From contig CM066311.1 of the NCBI GenBank assembly GCA_033807695.1, positions 2,542,001-2,606,000 on the forward strand: DNA of 64,000 bases, given 5' to 3'. A program made the translations under genes and the position numbers. The notes beneath the pieces are model-generated. The model made no database searches and had not been told where the DNA came from. It worked only from the letters and a program-made list of their open reading frames with translations. This stretch comes from Daedaleopsis sinensis. Taxonomy: Eukaryota; Basidiomycota; Agaricomycetes; Polyporales; Polyporaceae. This document shows positions 32,211-44,328 of this stretch, in pieces; position 1 is the first letter of the stretch; every line of letters begins with the position of its first letter.

Positions 32211-32641
32211 AGTGACCAGGGCTGAGCGATGCAAAGGAGGAGCGTAGTAGCTGAGAGAGGCACACACAAGGGCAAGCAGGTAAGAGAGAGTTGCAGGAGC
32301 GAAAACCGGGGGGGTGAAATCGTCAGCAGAGCAAGAAGTGGTCTTATCTTGCAAAAGAGGCAGGGACACTAGGTGAGTCAGAGCGATGAGACAAACGATC
32401 GGGAAATGCTTAGGCCTGTACCTGGCTCCATACTTACTTGAAGGATATTGAGCAGCGTCTTTTATATATCACAAGTAGAACGCCAGTCACCAACTGAACT
32501 AGCAATACGGCACACAAAGTTAGCATTTAGACATACTAGAGAGAACGCTGCAGCTTAAGTTGCAGATGTACAAGGGTTTGTTAAGTAGACGTTTCAGCTG
32601 GGAGCCTCATGATTGGCTGCTTCAGCGATCACATGATCAGA

Positions 32642-32695
32642 GTCCAAACCAAATGTCGTCGATGCAATTTTCCATCGACGACATTTGGTTTGGAC
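32642..32695. repeat. perfect 23-bp inverted repeat with 8-nt loop (hairpin)
   Basis: Arms 32642-32664 and 32673-32695 are exact reverse complements (core CCAAATGTCGTCGATG), loop CAATTTTC. It lies about 430 bp upstream of the left AB start, near the axis between the two cassettes. It could be a Helitron-type terminal hairpin, a small MITE core or a cruciform site. On the minus strand CTGA-T follows one base after the arm. Confidence 0.9.
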
Positions 32696-32936
32696 ATTAA
32701 AAATATCTGGGCTAGGCCCCAAGAAGAGATACTACCAGGCCCAGCCCCACCCAGTACTTACCTGGCCAAGCTGGTCTAAGTTTGTAAGTTTGACGGTTTT
32801 CCTACAGGTCGTCAAAGAGGTCGAACACTTATCGTATTTTAATCAGTACCCATTATCTGTGAGGCTGATATTTACAAAGTACAATACACCGTCTCGGATA
32901 GACGTACTCTACATAATCATTATGGACTAGAAGGCG

Positions 32937-33022
32937 TGCACCCCCCTGTCTATACAGCGGGTGGTAATGCCAAACGTATGTGCACCCCTCTACACCACGG
33001 GTGTGCCAGCCCAACATGTACA
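32937..33022. repeat. imperfect 42-bp direct repeat
   Basis: Two adjacent copies of GTGCACCCCYCTN5..CGGGTGNTR..CCNAACRTA. Short and diverged; no coding potential. Confidence 0.5.
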
Positions 33023-33190
33023 CAATGATAACAAGGGGGGCGAGTCTTGCACGAATCGCGGGGATAGAGAACGAGACAGGGAAGCGACTTACCTGATCGC
33101 TACAGCCCTTATCCTGCATGTACTCACCTTCCCTCTACAGATACGGCACTCCACGGAGCAAGGCGTAGTCGCACAGCAGCAGAGACGAGA

Positions 33191-34330
33191 GTGAGGGGAG
33201 AGTCGAGGGCGACAGCAGCGATGTCGAAGAGGGTGGGGGCAAGGACGATGGCGGCGACGGGGACGACAACGTTGCGGGGTCGGCGGCGAGGACGACGGCG
33301 GCGGCGAGGACGACGGTTGGTGGCGAGGACGACGGCGGCGGCGAGGACGACGGCGGCAGCGAGGACGACGGTTGGTGGCGAGGACGACGGCGGCAGCGAG
33401 GACGACGGTTGGTGGCGAGGACGACGGCGGCGGCGAGGACGACGGTTGGTGGCGAGGACGACGGCGGCGGCGAGGACGACGGTTGGTGGCGAGGACGACG
33501 GCGGCGGCGAGGACGACGGCGGCGTTGAGGATGACGGTGTCGAGGAGGGGGTCGCAACTCTCGGGCCGTTTAACGCACCCGAGGTGGACGGAGGAGGAGG
33601 AGGTGGTGGTGGTAAGAAGACAAGAAGGGTGTCGGACTTCGCCGCAGAAGTCCAGGCCAGCCTGCCCGGAACTGGCCACGTGGGTCATGACGTAGCGTCC
33701 GGCCCCAGGCCCGGGCTCCCCGTAGCGCCTGCACAGCCACAGCCATGTGCGATGCACATGGCTCCCACGTGGCCCGGACTTGTGCGACCGTCCGGCCCCA
33801 GGCCCAGGCTCCCCGTAGCGCCTGCACAGCCACAGCCATGTGCGATGCACATGGCTCCCACGTGGCCCGCTGGACTTGTGCGACCAAGTCAGTCGCCTCT
33901 CTTGTTCTACTACCACCACCTCCTCCTCCTCCTCCTCCGTCCACCTCGGGTGCGTTAAACGACCCGAGCGTCAACGCCTCTCCTCCTCGACACCGTCTCC
34001 ACCGTCTCTACCGTCGTCCTCGACACCGCCGTCGTCCTCACCGCCGTCGTCCTCGCCGCCGTCGTCCTCGCCGCCGTCGTCCTCGCCGCCGTCGTCCTCG
34101 CCGCCCTCGCCGCCCCTCCCCACCACTCCGGTAGTCCCCGCCGCCGCCGCCGTCCTCGCGACCAACCCCGCTACCGCTGTCGCCCCTGCCGCCGCTGTCG
34201 TCTCCACCGCCGCCGTCGTCCCCGCCGCCGCCGTCGTCCCTGCCGCCGCCGTCATCCCTGCCGCCACTGTCGTCCTTGCCGCCGCCACCGTTTGGACCAC
34301 TCCCTCCCCGCTTACTCACGCTCTACGGTG
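33191..34330. repeat. GC-rich palindromic low-complexity block
   Basis: The left half (33230-33540) is an array of GAGGACGACGGCGGCGGC / GGTTGGTGGC units; the right half (33975-34300) is the same array on the opposite strand. Clear inverted arms are 33561-33623 and 33900-33967 (TTTAACGCACCCGAGGTGGA then GAGGAGG and GGTGGTGG runs). Each half, read outward-in, opens with an MSKR-like start (33221 on plus, 34319 on minus). The long stop-free frames on both strands are a by-product of triplet repeats. It sits between the left AB (ends 32210) and right E (starts 34849). Confidence 0.8.
33697..33885. repeat. two tandem copies of a 93-bp unit at the palindrome centre
   Basis: Both copies start GTCCGGCCCCAGGC and contain GTAGCGCCTGCACAGCC and the small palindrome CATGTGC-GAT-GCACATG. 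They fill the loop between the inverted arms. Confidence 0.85.
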
Positions 34331-34848
34331 TGTATAAACAGCCATAGAACGTTTGTATAGCTGTAAGCCCGCGTCACTACCCGTCCGACTTCAAAGCCTG
34401 GCCCGGTTTCTACCTCCTTCCCTTTCCTTGGGCGACATCTGGTCTGTTTGGTAAACATTCAAAGGGTAAGTTGGTAGATAGTGCATTGTTATAGATATAT
34501 AGGTTGTGATTAAATGTGATAGCCTTATAACTAACTCGTAGGTTTAGAATTTGAAGCTCGAACACTACAAGGTAAGGACGGCACGGTAATAATAAGCACT
34601 TAATCGACCTGGCACACTAGATCTTTGAACGCACCAAGACCTCGGTAAGTCATCTGCAAGGCTACACTGTTGAACGCGCAGACTCGTGGGTAAGTAATGT
34701 GAGTAAGTTTTTGTGAACGAACGAAACATAACTTGAATGACTTAGGTGATTTGAACGAACGTCCGGCCCCTTTGTGTGAGATTCTATATTGCAATGATTG
34801 AATTGATCTTATAACACTTTCAATAGAGCAATCCCGCATTGAATCACA
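34331..34848 (+). promoter_or_regulatory. upstream region of right family E gene
   Basis: About 500 bp without a gene. Several words of the type TTTGAACGCAC..GGTAAGT and TTGAACGCGCAG..GGGTAAGTAA recur at about 60-70 bp spacing between 34540 and 34740, suggesting a decayed tandem repeat or a leader with cryptic splice sites. The start codon of E follows at 34849. Confidence 0.35.
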
Positions 34849-37536
34849 ATGGCTGCAGTGTCTATTAACCCGTCGACTGAGCAATGGTAAGACTTTGTGT
34901 ATAGTTTAATGACTGTTTTATAACATAAGGTTAGGCGAGAGCGCGTGTACACGTTCAGCGACGCCGAGAAAGCCGTCTACACTGTCGTGAACGTCCCAGA
35001 TCGTATATATCTGCCAACCAGGGTTGAGAGAAACCCGATAGATATGGCAACACTGCGCAACCTGCTGCAGCCTCAATACTCCGTGCATCAGGTACCAGAG
35101 GCTCCATACCTTCTCAAAGTAAACACAGCGAACGACTGCCTGCTCTCCTTCCTCGCTCTCAATTCAAGTGCCTTGGAGCCAGTGGAGTACGCGCGCTTGG
35201 AGTGGGGACTCTCTCTAGGTGTGCGCAAATCATGGAGAAGGCTCGAGCAAGCATTAGGGAAAATTGCAGACGAGCTACTGCTGTTTGCCAACCCAAACGC
35301 TGAATGGGGAATCATGGCGCGCTGGTCGCACTGGCCTGACCCTGAGCAATTCGGCTACCTCAAATTTCACGGCACACGTAACGCCGCGAAAGCTGCAATT
35401 CTTCAATCCCGGGACGCCTTCGCTTTTCTCGCTGCCCGCTGCACTCTCGCGATCGCGCTATGGAGCAGGGGCCCTAATCCGTATGCATGGATCCCGCACC
35501 TCGCGAAGTTGAACGTACACCCATCATGGATAGATGGGATCCAATCCTCCGTCATCTCGCAGTTTGCCCACTCGCTTCGCGTCGGTACAGTCATTGATCC
35601 CTTCGAATACGGTGCCCTCTCCCACATCACCGCCCTCCGCAGAGCAAAAGTGCCAGTCTTTGTACGATGGGGTCACAAAAAAGCTAACGTCGACAACGTG
35701 TGTGCCCAGTATCCCTTCATGGCCGAATTTAGTCCAATTGGACGAGATGGTGCGAACGCCGCTGTGAATCCTCCCCTCCCCCATGCTCTGCATCATTACC
35801 TTCTGTGGCACAACAACGTCTCCCGAATGCACCCTTTCAAGGCAGGGATTGGCTTACGGAAACCTACGGGTCCTTTCCAGCAGCCCGGAGAGAGCGGCGC
35901 GCATTTTGTGACGCGTATGCGTGCCCGTGCACAGGCTGCTATGGCGAACGAGTCTGAAGCTCAGCGAGCGCGTCGTCTCAGACGGGAGCAAGTAGCTGCA
36001 AGCGGGGATTTGCCTCCACCATGGGTGCCCGTCCACGTGTGGCTCAAAGCAAGCGATCTCGACCAGGACATCCGTCCGGATTGGGCCGACCTCGACATCC
36101 GGGTGCGTGTAGACAGCAGCGCAGTCCCTGGCCTCTGGAGCACTCACGGCACCGCTCACCGGTTCTACAACTGGTACTTTGACGAATGGGATCTCGGCGC
36201 TCAAGACCAGACAGATACAGCTCCCATGCACGCCAACGCTGTCGAGAACCTCCAGGACTTTAACTGGCAGCCTGTCAATCTTGCAGACATGATGTCTGAT
36301 GCTCTCCCCTTCCTTTTCCATCCTCAGCTGCCGCATTCTGGATCGTCGACGTTGGTGCACGTCTCTGAGTCGTTCATCGAGGAGTACTACGGCCTCGTCC
36401 CCTCACATGCTCTGCTGGACGCCGACTGCAAGGAGTATCTCCCCCATGTTCATAAGGTCCTCGGGCTGGAGCCAGATGACCCTCGGGTTACAGACAGGGT
36501 CGCACGGAAAACCTACGCAGGGTTCATCTGGGCAGTTCTGAATGGGCAGCTCGGTCGCGAGGGAGTACAGCACTGTTGGGATCTAGACAGCCGCTCGGCG
36601 GGTTACCTGCTCAACCAGCCAGGGCTACAGGAGCGAGTCGGACGAATCACAGCAGCTCCAGTCACTGAACGTGCAAAAACAGCGCTGTTCTTCGTGCAGT
36701 TCAAGGCCGACCCTCATAATCTCGGCTGGATTCTAGCCGCTGATGCCCGGGTCGTACTATACCTGCTTCGCAGAGTCACCATAGCGACCAGTGCAGATGC
36801 CGCGACTGCTCTTGTGGCCGCAGGCCTCCCATTTCATACCCTCAGGCTCTCGGCGTCCTCCGGTGAACCGTCTTATGCCGTCACCCTCTTTGGCTACATC
36901 TCCCCGTTCATCTTCCGTCGCCAGAGCTACAGACACACCCCTGCAGACTACGAGAGCTATGAGCTCAGGGTGCTCCGGCTGCTCCAACGGCACCATATAC
37001 GTGCTGTTCTCATGGCCGGGGGTATAATCTGGCGGATTGCAATGGAGGTGATCGGCTATGGGGGCGAAGATCTGCGAGAGAGAATGCTGCAAAGCGTCCT
37101 CTCTGGGCCATCCGATGCAGATGAGCACCATGCAGCGTTCGTCCGTGTACAGCCAGACATGTTCTACATGGACGACAGCCTGGACACAGACGCTGAGAAT
37201 GTCTTCAGCGGTCTCTGTAAGCTCTACACAGGTATGCAGCCTGAGTAGCCTCATTCCATATATTTTAATACTAAATGGTATACAGAGCAAGGAGACCAGA
37301 CAGAGGATACGTCATGGTGGCCAAAGCAGTCTCATTGGATAGGCTCTGGTATGGACACCGGGATCTGGTCGCCTTGGAATGAGGCATGGTTTCAACGCAG
37401 ATTGAGGGACATTCGGGCTGGACGCGCAGGGATGGTGAATGCTGGCAAATGGAGATCAATGTTGACTATGTATCGGGCTGCAAATCATGTAGCAAAGGAC
37501 CTCAGACGTGCAAGTGAATCTTTCTTACTTGTGTAG
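34849..37536 (+). CDS. family E protein, right copy, intact (about 861 aa, unknown function)
   Basis: Three exons: 34849-34886, 34935-37231, 37286-37536; introns 48 and 54 bp with GT..AG. The first exon gives MAAVSINPSTEQW and joins RERVYTFSDAEK. Conserved blocks against the left copy: PDRIYLP..NPIDMATLRNLLQPQY; FAHSLRVGTVIDP; RAKVPVFVRWG; TGPFQQPGES..RMRARAQ..QRARRLRREQ (basic helix); SSAVPGLWSTHG..FDEWDL; and the last-exon block SWWPKQSHWIGSGMDTGIWS..NEAWFQRRLRDIRAGRAG. No catalytic motif or membrane segment is recognised. The W-rich last-exon block resembles one I recall in many unannotated mushroom proteins. Splice phases agree with the left copy, which supports the model. It lies directly upstream of AB on the same strand. 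Confidence 0.85.
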
Positions 37537-37777
37537 CAATTTTTTACATAGCTACTAAGTGTATCTATCTGTCTATTGGACTTGTATATTAGATTAGTCC
37601 CAACTGTATTGATGCTAAGTACTGCAGCTGTGCAATGCCTACGTAGACTGAGTGCCTTAGACTTGATATCTGTTGGAATTGTATATGAGATTAGTTTCAA
37701 TTATGCTAATGGTAAGTACAGCGGCTGTGCAAAGTATATGTGGAATGGGCGCTTGTGTAGCCCTAGAGTGGGACCCT

Positions 37778-37935
37778 AACCCTAGGCTAGGGTTCAAACA
37801 GTAAGTAAATTACTTACCTGTGCTTATGTAACCATAAGCAGAAAGTAAGCGGTGTTTGAAATTTTTTCCCACGTACACGAAGTATCGTGACAAGCGCTGG
37901 GCCGAATCTCGACCATAAAGGACGATTTCTTCGTT
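37778..37935 (-). repeat. dispersed repeat, copy 2 (inverted relative to 1880-2066)
   Basis: Palindrome AACCCTAG-G-CTAGGGTT at 37778-37794, then on the minus strand CGTGGGAAAAAATTT and, further on, ACGAAGAAATCGTCC followed by TTTATGG. It lies about 240 bp after the stop of right E; the left copy lies downstream of left E, though 2.7 kb away with another gene between. Confidence 0.6.
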
Positions 37936-38073
37936 CCTCATCAATCGTAATGGGGCGATGCCATCCAGCGCCTACTAACACAACCTTCTTCCTTCTTGAC
38001 CTCCATCTCGTTTGACGAGGTGTAGTGTCTCTCCCAGCTAGTACCTATACTATGTACCTCCTACAAGACCAAC

Positions 38074-39000
38074 ATGGCGACTTACACGGCTGCAAACTCA
38101 AATTCTGCCTCGGCTTCTAGTACAGGTACGTTTCCAAACATCTTATAGGTGAGTGCTTCGATACCGTAGTATCTACATACGTTGTAGTAGTCAGTAGAAC
38201 AATCTTGTTAATGCACGATGTCTAGTAGCCTACTGTACTGTGTAGCTCGTCTGACTCTGGGTATATGAACTCGCGCCATGCATGATACTGATATTTTGGG
38301 ATATCGCTGACCAGGTAAGCGTGTCTCCAGTACACAGTATATATTGAACCCTTGGAATAGGCGACGGCAGAATTTGATGCTCTACAGTTGTGTAGAGTAG
38401 TATACTCACAGCGACTATGTGTCCTACTTCCCATAGGTATGTGCCGCTGGTTGGCATTCGACACCAAGGGCCTGCATTATCCAATCAGAGGGGTCTACAA
38501 TCATTATCTCTTGGCTCCTGGAGTTTCGGCCAAAATCATGTGCTGAGCCTGCCCCGACAGCGGCAGGGCAGCCTCAGCACGCTCCTTCGGCCAAGCACCG
38601 GGTCCCGAGGTCCTTACCTCGCCGGTCTTTCTCTCCGCCATATCTGCTCTAAGTCCTGCCCCTGCTCTATTCTGGGACCCCAGTAACGTCCGCTTCTCAT
38701 ACTCTGCTATCGTCAAAGCCTACCTACACCTCTCCTGTCTCCCAGTACGCGCGAACTGTGGAAACTGTATCTTGGGTGGCAGTTTTTTCGACATCGCTCT
38801 CCTCAGAAGAAAATTGTTTGTCAAGGAGGTGTGTAGTTGGTCTCGTTCTTTTCCCTTCTACACCTTCCTTCATTCGCCCCAATCTTGGTCGTAATGGACA
38901 CTTGCCATCTTCTGGCTATTGTAGACTGAAAAAAAAGTGTTCGCCGCCGACTGGTGCCCTGTGCCCATGCTTTTCGAGCTGACGACGACTGTTATATACA
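38074..39000 (+). pseudogene. unresolved locus: clear first exon, no continuing gene
   Basis: A CT-rich leader (37980-38040) precedes ATG 38074, which gives MATYTAANSNSASASSTG up to a GTACGT donor at 38126. Downstream there are open Pro/Ser-rich patches (about 38520-38760) but no continuous spliced frame that I can support. It may be a degraded gene or only the leader of the AB gene that starts at 39091. Confidence 0.25.
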
Positions 39001-39090
39001 CACTTCTCGGTATACGTTCTCGCAGATACTGACTGCTCATAGCTCGACTGTCCCCTTCAACATCGACTTTCAAGCTGTTCGTCTCAAATC

Positions 39091-42000
39091 ATGTTGCCTC
39101 GATCTTCAATCGCCCGCGCGGCCAAGTCCAAGGCTGCCCGGAACAAAGAACCAGGGCCCGTATTGATGGACGAACAGTTTCCAAGTAAGTCATGCCATTG
39201 AATCACGGTGTATTCTGTCCTCCATCTCTGGCATAGAGTGCCCACGCCCGAATGGCGAAGTCGTCGACATCCCGAATCGTGACCCCAGGTTTCCGTGCCT
39301 GTACCTCCTTAAGTCGCATGCGAAGGTCAAGCTTTCCTGGAGAGCGAAACGTGTATTCGTTTATCTTCAAGATACATCTGCGGCAGCCATGAAGGAGTAC
39401 TATGAGTTCCTCGAAGCTATGAAGTTCCCAACAGGGACCGATGAAGCTATCGAGGAAGGAGGTATGTCTCGGTGATCCACGATCTGTTCTGGACCAATAT
39501 CGACCTATTTACAGGCTTCTTCTTCCTTGAGCCTGGCGACTACGTGTTCTGCCGTGATATCAGCGGCTCTCACAAAGAAGAAGATGACGTGCTTCAACTC
39601 TGGATTCCTTCCAGGTGGGTAGTATACTTGTCGATCTGTCGAGTACGTTGTTGAGAGATAGCTTCAGTGCCATAGTGACCGAAGAGCATGTAAAACGCAT
39701 AAAACACGCTCGAGACCTCGCACTTGGTCACTGGGATTTCCGGACACCGACGAAAGCAACCGAAGATAACACCTCTCCTACAGGATACAATGACGGTGTG
39801 CTGTACGAGCACTCAAATCGGGCGATGAACATCGGGAACGCTCCTCGCTGCTACTCTCTCGTCCAATCCTACCATATCCCACGGAACCTCGCTGGGCCGA
39901 CCGCATCCACCAAGATTCGCATGGGAGAAGAGCCTGATGAGCATCTCCGCAACCGTCAGTACATCGTCGAGGTCAGTCCGAGGTCACTTTTGTCATATAC
40001 GCTTCAGAGTTCAAATTGTCCTCTTCAAGGCCGCTACACGTCTCAGTATCGCTTGCATGGAAGCAGCTCCTGACGAGATCAGTGACACTCTGAAGCTGCA
40101 GGCTGAGGTCACAAATCTGCCTCCAGTAGGCTTCGATGGCAACTACGCACATCCCACATTGCAGGCAAACTTCGCTGCTGCGCAACCTGCAGAGGCCCTT
40201 GAAGGTACTTTGTATTGACATGCAGTGTTACTGTTCTAACAATCTCGATTAGGAAACAATCTCAAGGAAGAGTTCGGAAACTTCGGTGGGAAACACCTGG
40301 ACGATAGGGATAGTGAGGGCGGTTACACGTCGATGGTCACATGCAGCGACATTGCTCCGGATGAGCACCCCGGTTCATTTCTTGTTGGTGATCTGGGCTG
40401 TGCCGTCCGTAAGTACTGAACATGTGCGAGCTCTTGTTCAGTCGACTGATCATATCACTTCTCTAGGTCTTGGAGGTGTCGTCGTAATTAACTTCTGTGG
40501 GCTACGCTTTCATGGCGGCTATCCCCCGACTGCAGCGCCCGGGAATACACCAAAGCCCTGGTCCTACTGCTTTACAGTCGTATGCTACCCTCCCCGCGCA
40601 ATGCTAGATGGGACCGCTCGGCTCGGGTTCGCCGTGCTACCCGGCAAACAGCTGCTCGCGTTGCCACCGGAGTTCATCGACCCGGCGTGAGTGCACCTTC
40701 TCTTATACACTTGTACTTGCTAGTCACACTGCTCGTACTCTTCCAGATTTGATAACAGCCACATCACCACGAACATCGGGAACTGGTTGAGCTCCGGTCT
40801 GTGTCTCACAACTCCGTCAGCGTTTCTTCAGTTCTACTATCAGGCATTCTGCCAGATGGCGCATCACTTCAGATGCCAGGTTCCTTGTGGTGCGACCATC
40901 AACGTCGATTACCGCAAGCTTGCAGAATGCTTCACACTTGTCAAGGACGACAAGACTGAGCTTCACCCAACATTCTGGGAGCTTCATCCAGGTTCTGACA
41001 TCAAATCAAGCAAATTCGACTGCACGCGTCAAGAGTCTGTCGAACGATGGAAGAAGCACAAGGAGAAACATGCACGACTAATGCCTGCGGTCGTTCGTGC
41101 TGCACAGCAAGGTATGTATATCTCCAGTTGTATCTGTGCATTCTAACCTTATCTACTACTCAAATAGCGGCGGAAAAGGCCGCCGAGAAGGCACGGAGAG
41201 CTGCAAACCCTTCAAAACCACGCAAACCGAGGAAGCGTAAGGCTGATGCTAGTGGCGACAGTGGTATGGCGCAGTCTCTCAGACTCTGGTTAATACATCG
41301 CTTACCGTAGTCTCATCATTGCAGGGCCTACAGCGAAGAAGACCAAGAGCGGTGACGATGCACAGACCTCCAATAAAGGTGTGTAGGTCGTGTATTAGAT
41401 GCAGGCTGTTCTCATGATCGCGCTCTTAGCATCTAAGGGAAAGCGGTCTCGTGAAGATGACGCGGATGAAGACTACAGCGCGGACGTTGAGGATGCTGAC
41501 AGCAACTACGAAGGTAGCTACTTCAGCAATTTTCATGTGGTACTAAGTGTCTAAGTTATCTATAGCAGAGTGCCATCGTACTCGTAAGCGGGCCAAGTTT
41601 ACGAAGACTCAAGATTCTAGTACTACTGGCAGTACTAGCAGCGTGATTCGGCGGAGTTGTCGGTTACTGGATGTTCAGCCGCATGCAAGTGAGTATTAAG
41701 GACCACTTGCACATACGTTGACCTCTCATCATTGTCTTTTCAAGCTGCTTCCTTCGAGACCTCCGAAAGTGAAGAAGAGCAGCCGTCAAACGCAGATCTT
41801 ATGCAGTTGTTCGGTGAAGTTGGCACGCTCGACTTTCTCGATGGCGACGCTATTGAGCATACCTTGAGCGAGGAACAAGGTATTGCTAAGCATTGATATT
41901 AGACATTCTACATCTTCTAAATAGTTCACACTCTAGACGCTCCTGAGGGTCTGGCTTCCTCGCCTCAGCCGGTTCAGAGTGTTCGCAAACGCAAGGAGCG

Positions 42001-44328
42001 TGCTATAGAACCCCAGGCCATTCCCGACACTCTCGATCAATCCTCTTCTGCTGAATCCCCCCGTGCTGAGAACGAGCGTCCAGGTATGTGACCTCTCGTG
42101 ACCCTTGCGCGTGTCTTCACCCTGATTTTGGGCCTGTAGTATATGCAAAAGTGTTGGACCTGTTCTCGCTGAATGCCATAAAGGCAGAACTTGTTCATCT
42201 CTGTGAAGTTGAACATCTCCTTGCACGCACATCTTCCCCATCACAAACCGAAGAGCGAGGCCTTGAGGATTTCATGAAGGTCTCCCAGAGCGGGCGGGTT
42301 TCTGCCTTGCCATCAACGTCTCTAGCACATGCCATCGCCCAGATGTGGCCCAAGTACGAGGGACAGAAGGCGAACACCGACATCGCGGAGCTCCATCTCG
42401 GGGCCCATCGACGCCGCTTGATGCTCTGTAACGCAGCCGCGTGGTACTGGCTGAACGGCGAGATCGCGACACGGTGTCGTGAGATCGTTGCTACTCTGGC
42501 CAAGGGTCCTCTACAGTTCAGCCGATCTTGTCACTGGTTGGAGACGTTGTGTGCGCACGTCTACTCCGACGTTCGAGGGCGCAGGAAAGGCACGTACGAC
42601 CCTAGCAAATACCTTCCCGATCTCCCTGGACGGCCTGAAGTAGGTTACGTCGAACGCCCTCGCAAGCTTGAAGACGACCTCGCTCCTCGTGTATGCGCAA
42701 ATGTCATCGCTATGCTACGCATGTGGCTGCGCTTCCCAAACAATACTGAGATGCTGGCCGGGCACTTTGTGCTGCACATCATCAAGGCATTCAAGACCTC
42801 TGATATCCTCTTACTTCCTGGGGTGTGGACGACATATCGATCAGTCGTCTCTTCGCTTCTAAGGCAGAAGAAGAAGGCCACTTCACTATCTGTCTCCATG
42901 CTCGCTCCATTCACCGCAGCTCTCTACCAGCTCCCTCTCGCACAGGGAGACCCACAGCATGCTGCAGCCCTCCAGGAGCTCTCAGAGACAGCAGAACGCT
43001 GCATGCCAGGAGTACGCGCTTGGACAGAAACCTTCACCACCCAGATCGATGGCGATATGTCACTCCTCCCTCAGCAACAGAAGAGCTTGACTACAACACC
43101 AAATCCATCATGTCAATTACCCTCGTCTCAGCCTTCCCACTCGTCCCGACCGTCTAACCCATCTCGAACGTCCCGCTCTTCCACACAAACCTCTACGGTT
43201 GAGTCCACCGTGCCATTGTCCTCAGCCGCACCGTCGTCTTCAGCCCTGCCGTCGTCCTCTGCTGCGCCGTCGTCCTCTGCTACGCCGTCGTCCTCTGCTG
43301 CGCCGTCATCCTCCGCCGTCCCACCACCACCTTCTATAATGTCCACTTCGTCCGTTCTTCCAGCCCTATCTTCAACCGCCCAGTCTCTAACACCAAAGAT
43401 ACTGGATGGGTTAAACGAGCTCACCAGATATGCACTACACGTCCTTCCGGTCTGTCTCGGAGAACGAGTTTCTCACCCGACTCGTCTCCAAATGATCACG
43501 GAGGAAAATCTGGACCACTACTCGCCCTATCGGGAGCTAGCTCCTTGTCGTCAGCGTGCGACGAGTGTAGAAGGACCATTCCATCCCAGCATGATCGACC
43601 AAGACGGTGCTTTCGCCAGCACAGTCATCTTCCACGCGTTGCTCTTCGAATCGCCCGTCATGCGCGAGACCACTTGCTGCTACTTCCCCACTTACGAGGC
43701 ATGGACAGCGTTTCTGGAGGCTGAGGGACACGACATGGACAATTCCGAGTCTCTTGATCGTTTCTTCAATCTGAATTGCTACGGAAGTGCTCAGAAGGAC
43801 CGTCGAGACGGGAAGACCATCGCCGAGGAGTACTACAAGATGGAGCCCAAGTGGACGGCACTTCTCGCGCAACATGACGGCGGTCCGATTCCATTCAAGA
43901 CGGTGTACCTCTGGCTTCAGGGCAAGCGGGAGAGGGATAAGGGCGACAAGAGGAGGGGCCTTCAGACCGTCAAGGGCATGAATCTGCCCAATGTTGGTCC
44001 GCTCACTGCTTATCTCCTTGCAGCAGACCTATCGTATACCGGCAAGGTCTCCACACCTACGGAGGAAGACATTGCATTCGTCATCCATCGGAACGGCCTG
44101 GGTTCTCTTCGCGGACTTCAGCTCGCTCATCAAGTCCCAGACCTCGGCAAGAAGATCAAACCGGATAGCTCTCTCGTCAAGGAGGCATTCGAATGGGTGT
44201 GGAATCACCTACGAGCGACGATTCCAGTCGAGGCACAAGAGCGAGCAGGTTTGGACTTGATCACTGTCGAACATCTGTTATGTAAATTCTCCCGAACCTA
44301 CAAGGTCGACCGTAGTGTACCCTTGTAA
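39091..44328 (+). CDS. cassette protein AB, right copy: TET/JBP-like 2OG-Fe(II) dioxygenase fused to a large C-terminal domain
   Basis: Start ATG 39091 (MLPRSSIARAAKSKAARNK). First exons 39091-39184, 39237-39461, 39515-39614, 39662 onward; about a dozen in all; last long exon ends with stop 44326-44328. Oxygenase domain: GFFFLEPGDYVFCRD, YSLVQSYHIPRNLAGPT, iron-site HxD in GGKHLDDRDSEGGYTSM, SDIAPDEHPGSF, DLGCAV, VVVINFCGLRFHGGYPP with the distal His, MLDGTARLGFAVLP. An acidic/basic linker (PRKPRKRKADASGD; SKGKRSREDDADEDY) follows. The C-terminal region shares RRRLMLCNAAAWYWLNGE, LDHYSPYRELAPCRQ and GPFHPSMIDQDGAFAS with the left copy and carries an inserted PSSSA repeat run (about 43190-43340). 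No frame lesion seen. By family knowledge it should oxidise methylated cytosine; the role of the C-terminal domain is unknown. Confidence 0.8.

Noticed and set aside
33191..33958. 255-codon and 276-codon ORFs in the GC-rich block
   Set aside because: Triplet-type low complexity (RGRRRRGRR, GGEDDGGSEDD) on both strands of a palindrome; no unique protein sequence.
39091..44328. KDZ transposon as the partner of the TET-like gene
   Set aside because: No KDZ transposase or its CxC cysteine-cluster signatures found in the window; the linked replicase is a Helitron.
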